From positions 1-46,067 of the forward strand of contig JANQVJ010000011.1 in assembly GCA_030730365.1 (NCBI GenBank): 46,067 nucleotides of DNA, written 5' to 3'. The translations under genes and the position numbers were made by a program. Positions 42,158 through 46,067 of this stretch are shown here, piece by piece. This DNA comes from Verrucomicrobiales bacterium. GTDB lineage: Bacteria; Verrucomicrobiota; Verrucomicrobiia; Verrucomicrobiales; DEV007. The first letter of the stretch is position 1; each line of letters begins with the position of its first letter. Below the pieces are notes generated by a model. The model did no database searches and was not told the DNA's origin. It was given only the letters and a program-made list of their open reading frames with translations.

Positions 42158-42898
42158 ATGGCAAAAGAACGACTCGATCAGGTGATGTTTCGCCGCGGGC
42201 TCTGTGACTCCCGCGAGGTGGCCAAACGCCTCATTATCGCCGGGGAAGTGCGCGTCGAGGGACACGAGGGAATCCTCAAGCCCGGGCTCAGGGTCGATGA
42301 TGAGGCCGCTATCGAGGTAAAAAGTCGCCCGAAGTTCGTCAGTCGCGGCGGTTTCAAAATTGAGAAAGCCCTCGATGAATTTGCCATCGACGTCACCGGA
42401 AAGGTCGTCTTCGATGCCGGGGCTTCCACCGGCGGCTTCACCGACTGCGTCCTTCAGCGCGGTGCTGCGAAGGTCTACGCCTATGACGTCGGGACGAACC
42501 AGCTCGCGTGGAAGCTCCGCAGCGACGAGCGTGTCGCCTCGCGGGAGGGTTTCAACATCCGCTACCTCGCCGCGTCGGACCTTCCCGAGACCGTCGACCT
42601 CGTCGTCATCGACGTTTCTTTTATCTCCCTGACCCTCATCCTCGGACCTGTCTTCGAAGTGCTGAAGTCTGACGGCGACATCGTCTGTCTCATCAAGCCG
42701 CAGTTCGAGCTGAAAAAAGAACAAATCGGCAAAGGCGGCATCGTCCGCGACCCTGCGCTGCATGAAGAAGCGGTCGAAAAGATCCGCACCTTCGTCACCG
42801 GTCCGCTCGGAAAAAGCTGGCATGGCCTGACGCAGTCGCCTATCAGTGGCACCGACGGTAATATCGAATTTCTCGCATGGCTGAAACACGAAGAATAG
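42158..42898 (+). CDS. tlyA: TlyA-family rRNA 2'-O-methyltransferase
   Basis: A 246-residue protein with an S4 RNA-binding domain (ERLDQVMFRRGLCDSREVAKRLI, VRVEG) and an FtsJ-like methyltransferase: FVSRGGFKIEKALDEF, VVFDAGASTGGFTDCVLQRGA (SAM motif I), VYAYDVGTNQLAWKLR, VIDVSFISL and LIKPQFEL with GIVRDP. TlyA methylates 16S and 23S rRNA cytidines, which allows capreomycin action, and some members are called hemolysins. The 3' end overlaps nadK by 22 nt, a common pairing. Confidence 0.93.
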   Translation: MAKERLDQVMFRRGLCDSREVAKRLIIAGEVRVEGHEGILKPGLRVDDEAAIEVKSRPKFVSRGGFKIEKALDEFAIDVTGKVVFDAGASTGGFTDCVLQRGAAKVYAYDVGTNQLAWKLRSDERVASREGFNIRYLAASDLPETVDLVVIDVSFISLTLILGPVFEVLKSDGDIVCLIKPQFELKKEQIGKGGIVRDPALHEEAVEKIRTFVTGPLGKSWHGLTQSPISGTDGNIEFLAWLKHEE

Positions 42899-43758
42899 GG
42901 ATCATCGCGAACCCCGACAAGCCCGGGGCGGGAGAGCTCCTCCTCGATCTTGTCATCCAGTTGCGCAAGGGTGGACTGACTGTTCTACTCGAGGAAAGAA
43001 CCGCTGCTCTGGTCAAATTACCCGACGGCGTGCCGCTCGATCAGCTAAGTGATCGCATCGACCTCCTCGTCGTCCTCGGTGGCGACGGCACCATTCTCTG
43101 GGTCCTGCGGCAGATGGGTGATCGCATCAAACCTATCGCCGCGATCAACACCGGCACCCTCGGCTTTCTCACCTGCGCCACCGCCGGGGAGAGCGGACAA
43201 CTCGTCGAGGCACTCGTCTCGGGCTCATTCACCCTCTCCGAGCGTCTCCTCATCGCCGGTGACCTCGAGCGTGAAGGCCGTCTCGAGGCCTCTTTCGTCG
43301 CCCTCAACGAGGTAACCCTTTGCCGTGCCGTGGCCTCACGTGTCATCCACGTCGAGGCCCACATCAACGACAAGCTCGCGAACCGCTACACTGGCGACGG
43401 GCTCATCCTCTCTAGCCCGACCGGTTCGACCGCCTATTCCCTCTCGGCCGGAGGCCCCCTCGTGCAACCCGACGCGAACGTCTTTGTTATCACCCCGATC
43501 TGCCCGCATTCTCTCGCGAATCGGCCCCTTGTCGTCGATGCGACCAGCCGTATCCTTTTCGAATCGCCGAAACAGCGCGACGACCTCTCACTCCTCGTCG
43601 ACGGTCAGCTTGTCGCCGTCCTTTCCGGCAACGCCCGCATCCACCTCCGCCGCGCCGCCTTCAGTCTCACTCTCGTCTCGATGACTGATCAGGATTTCTA
43701 CGACGTCCTCCACCAGAAAATGGGCTGGACCGGGACTTCGATTAGCGGGGAAGGTTGA
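42877..43758 (+). CDS. nadK: NAD kinase NadK
   Basis: A 293-residue kinase making NADP from NAD. The diagnostic parts are GIIANPDKPGA at the N-terminus, VLGGDGTILWVLRQM, INTGTLGFLT, LNEVTLCRA, YTGDGLILSSPTGSTAYSLSAGGPLVQP and ITPICPHSLANRPLVV. The catalytic Asp of GGDGT and the ATP-binding NE are intact. The start overlaps tlyA by 22 nt, so translation is coupled. Downstream it converges with the nos gene, with a small hairpin (43837-43850) in the 100-nt gap. Confidence 0.96.
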   Translation: MAETRRIGIIANPDKPGAGELLLDLVIQLRKGGLTVLLEERTAALVKLPDGVPLDQLSDRIDLLVVLGGDGTILWVLRQMGDRIKPIAAINTGTLGFLTCATAGESGQLVEALVSGSFTLSERLLIAGDLEREGRLEASFVALNEVTLCRAVASRVIHVEAHINDKLANRYTGDGLILSSPTGSTAYSLSAGGPLVQPDANVFVITPICPHSLANRPLVVDATSRILFESPKQRDDLSLLVDGQLVAVLSGNARIHLRRAAFSLTLVSMTDQDFYDVLHQKMGWTGTSISGEG

Positions 43759-43836
43759 GGATTGCCGGAAACACCCTTCTTAAATAGCATTCCACATTCA
43801 CTGCTCCCGTCGAGTTCCGGGCAGGGACGTCGTTGG

Positions 43837-43850
43837 CCGCTTCGCAGCGG
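43837..43850. terminator. Small hairpin between convergent nadK and nos
   Basis: CCGCT-TCGC-AGCGG forms a 5-bp stem with a tight loop. It lacks a T-run, so it is at most a weak or factor-assisted bidirectional end signal. Confidence 0.25.
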
Positions 43851-43860
43851 GTTCGCGGAT

Positions 43861-44904
43861 TCATCCATGGAAAGGACATCTCGCAGGTGAACCGACCCCG
43901 CCATCCTCCCATGCGTTGCTCTGGGCGACAAATGCGGGTCCCTCTTTGGGCGATTCATAGTAATGGTGAAACACTTCCATGGTCGATCCGGAAAGCGGCG
44001 GCACGAGCCAGGACCAGTCGCCGGCAACGGATCGTCCTGCAGCTTCCTCTTTCCTGAAGAACTGCATGAACTGCTCGGAAGCGGTGTGGTGGTCTACCAT
44101 GGTGACTCCCGCTTCCCGGTAGGAATGGAGAACGGCGGTGTTTACCTCGATGAGAGCCCTGTCTTTCCAAAGTTTGCTGCGGTCCGTGCAATTTAGGCCC
44201 ATGCCATCTGCGATCATCGGGAGGATGTTGTAACGGCCTTCATCGCAGAGATTCCTGCAAGCGACTTCGGTTCCGAGATAGAATCCGCTGAAAGGGGCCG
44301 CCGGGAAGTAATGGCTCCCTCCCACAAGTGCCATGTCGGAAATAACGGGTAGTGCATGCCATCGCAGGCCCAGGTCTGCAAACCACGGAAAGTCAGGATG
44401 GGTGAGTGGCACCTCGAGCACTGCTTCATCGGGCAACTCATACCACCGGGCGGAATATCCGGGCACATCGATGATGATGGGGAGCCGGTCGAATGCGGTG
44501 GGTCTTGTTGGGGGTGACCAACCCAACGCGACGGCGCGCTGCGTAAAATCAAGCTGGGCGGGATCTCCGAGGATGGAACCGTCGGCGGCCCGATATCCCG
44601 CGTAACGTATTAGCTGATGGTTCCAAATGCGGAAGCCGCGTTCATCGCTTGCGGACTCCCTGAAAACCGTGATGAGGGGACGGATCTTACCTCCATTGGT
44701 GGAGCGGTGAAGATGGGCCAGGCAGGCTTCGAATGCTTCACCGGGGGTGGAACAGTCTCGTGCGTCAGCGAGTTCGAGTGAGGGCCAGAAAAGCCGGCCG
44801 AGGCAGCGCGGAGCATTTCGCCAAGCCTCGCGAGCCATCTCCGTGAGAGCCGCTGCGGACGGGGAACGAGTTGAGCTATCGTAGGAGAGAGGCGTGAACT
44901 GCAT
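43861..44904 (-). CDS. nos: Nitric oxide synthase, oxygenase domain (bacterial NOS)
   Basis: A 347-residue protein that makes NO from L-arginine. The heme-thiolate motif is EAWRNAPRCLGRLFW with Cys34 as ligand and Trp28 stacking on the heme. Further conserved parts are GGKIRPLITVF, IWNHQLIRYAGY, GDPAQLDF, WHALPVISDM, AAPFSGFYLGTEVACRN with substrate-binding Glu213 and cofactor Arg217, ALIEVNTAVLHSY, VDHHTASEQFM and GDWSWLVPPLSGS with pterin-stacking Trp297/299. The usual PFNGWYM is PFSGFYL here. There is no reductase domain and no N-terminal zinc hook, as in other bacterial NOS, so electrons must come from a cellular flavodoxin or ferredoxin system. Function in bacteria includes oxidative stress and antibiotic protection. 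The gene is next to arsC but lacks a clear promoter of the local type, and its codon use looks less GC-biased than its neighbours (impression only). Confidence 0.96.
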   Translation of the reverse strand: MQFTPLSYDSSTRSPSAAALTEMAREAWRNAPRCLGRLFWPSLELADARDCSTPGEAFEACLAHLHRSTNGGKIRPLITVFRESASDERGFRIWNHQLIRYAGYRAADGSILGDPAQLDFTQRAVALGWSPPTRPTAFDRLPIIIDVPGYSARWYELPDEAVLEVPLTHPDFPWFADLGLRWHALPVISDMALVGGSHYFPAAPFSGFYLGTEVACRNLCDEGRYNILPMIADGMGLNCTDRSKLWKDRALIEVNTAVLHSYREAGVTMVDHHTASEQFMQFFRKEEAAGRSVAGDWSWLVPPLSGSTMEVFHHYYESPKEGPAFVAQSNAWEDGGVGSPARCPFHG

Positions 44905-44995
44905 CAGGATGATTGGTCGGACGTGTAAGGTTACGCCAGATGTTGGCTCGAGGGATCACTCTACAGGGTCACCGCAGCGACTCAACCCTCGTTAC

Positions 44996-45436
44996 TCAGA
45001 CGCGCTTTGCCTCATCAAGTCGTCCGGCGGCATAGGCGTCGAAGACGCGTTTGATCTCGTCCCGGACGCGGCGAAAAACGGCCATTTGTTCTTCCTCCGT
45101 GCCGGTGGCGTGGGCGGGGTCGTCGAAGCCCCAGTGGTGACGATTGATCTGACCGGGGAATAGGGGACAGACCTGATCGGCGTTGCCGCAAACGGTGATG
45201 ACCGTCTCGACCTCCTCTTCGAGGAATTCGTCGAGGTGCTTGGACTGGTGATCGCTGATATCTAGCCCGATTTCCTCCATCGCGCGGATTGCAAGGGGGT
45301 GCACGTAGCCTGACGGGTTGGAGCCGGCACTGGCGACGGTGAAGCGTTCATTAAGGGCGGTGCGGAGGAGCCCTTCAGCGAGGTGGGAACGGCATGAGTT
45401 GCCGGTGCAGAGAATGAGAATGAGCGGGGTTGCCAT
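44996..45436 (-). CDS. arsC: Arsenate reductase ArsC, thioredoxin-coupled (LMW-phosphatase fold)
   Basis: A 146-residue enzyme reducing arsenate to arsenite. The P-loop is CTGNSCRS with Cys10, Cys15 and Arg16; the relay pair is [10 protein letters not shown] with Cys83 and Cys90, corresponding to Cys82/Cys89 of the B. subtilis enzyme. The phrases [12 protein letters not shown] and [13 protein letters not shown] are also family-specific. It starts 21 nt after the acr3 gene, forming an acr3-arsC operon. No arsR repressor is visible in this part. Confidence 0.95.
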   Translation of the reverse strand: MATPLILILCTGNSCRSHLAEGLLRTALNERFTVASAGSNPSGYVHPLAIRAMEEIGLDISDHQSKHLDEFLEEEVETVITVCGNADQVCPLFPGQINRHHWGFDDPAHATGTEEEQMAVFRRVRDEIKRVFDAYAAGRLDEAKRV

Positions 45437-45457
45437 GAATTTTGAAAAGAGGGGTGG

Positions 45458-46067
45458 TCAGTTCGCGAACCAGCCGCGGGTGCGCTGGCAGACTTTTACA
45501 AGGAAGAGCATGAGAGGCACCTCAATGAGCACTCCCACGACGGTGGCGAGGGCGGCTCCGGAGCTCAGTCCGAAGAGCATCACGGCCGTGGCGATGGCGA
45601 CTTCGAAGTGATTAGAGGCACCTATCATGGCGGAGGGAGCGGCGTCTTCGTAGGAAAATTTGAGCCATTTCGCGATGCCGTAGGTGATCGCAAAGATCAG
45701 GACCGTCTGAATTGTCAGGGGAATCGCGATCCAGAGAATGGTGAGCGGATTGGCAAGGATGGTCTCGCCCTTGAAGCTGAAAAGGAGCACGAGCGTGGCG
45801 AGGAGGGCGGTGATGGAGACGGGCGTGAGGAAATGGAGGAACTTGTCCCGGAACCACTCCGGCCCTTTCGCCTTCATGATCCACTTGCGCGAGTAGTAGC
45901 CCGCCACGAGCGGCAGGGCGACGTAGATCCCGACGGAGAGCAGGAGCGCCTCCCATGGCACGGGCATCTGATTGACCCCGAGGAGCCAGCCGCCGAGAAG
46001 CCCGTAGAGAAAGAGCATCGTGAGCGAATTGATCGCGACCATGACGAGGGTGAGTCCCTGATTGCCC
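45458..46067 (-). CDS. acr3: Arsenite efflux transporter Acr3 (3' part; 5' end outside the window)
   Basis: About 203 C-terminal residues of an Acr3-family arsenite/H+ antiporter. The frame enters at the window edge ([15 protein letters not shown]) without a start, so it continues upstream. Hydrophobic helices alternate ([50 protein letters not shown]), and the family core [39 protein letters not shown] is present. Acr3 exports arsenite produced by the ArsC encoded 21 nt downstream. Confidence 0.95.
   Translation of the reverse strand, partial: GNQGLTLVMVAINSLTMLFLYGLLGGWLLGVNQMPVPWEALLLSVGIYVALPLVAGYYSRKWIMKAKGPEWFRDKFLHFLTPVSITALLATLVLLFSFKGETILANPLTILWIAIPLTIQTVLIFAITYGIAKWLKFSYEDAAPSAMIGASNHFEVAIATAVMLFGLSSGAALATVVGVLIEVPLMLFLVKVCQRTRGWFAN

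Noticed and set aside
40430-42889. Extension of the DUF1549/1553 frame to 42889
   Set aside because: The first 276 codons are antisense to tlyA; the real start is the membrane helix at 42061.

Overview
The window reads as GC-rich chromosomal DNA of a member of the Verrucomicrobiota (probably Verrucomicrobiae). The evidence is family content: DUF1501 and DUF1549/DUF1553 proteins, two secreted DUF1080 proteins, a DUF6807 ('PmoA-like') protein, a formylglycine-type sulfatase, a planctomycete-type cytochrome c joined to an FGE-like domain, DUF58 and DUF4381-like proteins and FloA. These lie among ordinary housekeeping genes (ftsY, nusB, pyrC, nadK, tlyA, cca, moaA, dus, hrpB). About 46 protein genes and one tRNA-Ala(GGC) fill nearly the whole window; I see no insertion sequence, prophage or CRISPR array.

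Layout. 1-5.3 kb: ABC-F protein, then a secreted hydrolase operon (SHD1-alpha/beta hydrolase, pectate lyase-like protein, SGNH esterase) with ATGA overlaps. 5.4-10.4 kb: moaA behind a small lipoprotein, hrpB, a second lipoprotein. 10.4-14.5 kb: sulfatase, DUF6807, DUF58 and DUF4381-like genes. 14.7-19.5 kb: a secreted VHL-like/CAP protein, then cytochrome-FGE, apbE, nusB and ftsY. 19.6-22.7 kb: a three-gene ABC export/efflux operon with an unknown membrane partner. 22.7-28.1 kb: floA with a proline-rich membrane protein, an SGNH hydrolase, cca with a VanX-like dipeptidase, and DUF3597. 28.2-31.7 kb: two unrecognised secreted proteins, yaaA, a small membrane protein after an unusually AT-rich leader. 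31.6-36 kb: dus, an operon of aldolase and radical SAM protein, a secreted nuclease fused to HhH, and a small repeat protein that looks like the 7(1)-knot family. 36.3-43.8 kb: tRNA-Ala, pyrC, two divergent DUF1080 genes, the DUF1549/1553-DUF1501 pair, tlyA-nadK. 43.8-46 kb: a stand-alone nitric oxide synthase oxygenase, then arsC and the partial acr3 arsenite exporter.

Three things stand out. First, almost no gene has a Shine-Dalgarno sequence, while many transcription-unit heads carry a TTG-box, a 16-18 nt spacer and a -10-like hexamer ending only 5-8 nt before the ATG. This predicts widespread leaderless or nearly leaderless mRNAs. Second, there is a complete nitric oxide synthase oxygenase gene next to an arsenic resistance operon. 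Third, there is a strong intrinsic-terminator structure inside the first codons of apbE.

Functional themes are extracellular breakdown of sulfated or pectic polysaccharide (sulfatase, pectate lyase-like protein, SGNH, DUF1080, DUF6807, DUF1501/1553), envelope biology (FloA, lipoproteins, ABC exporter, VanX-like, ApbE) and stress response (YaaA, NOS, arsenic). All functions are assigned from recognisable motifs in the translated sequence; no database search was possible.
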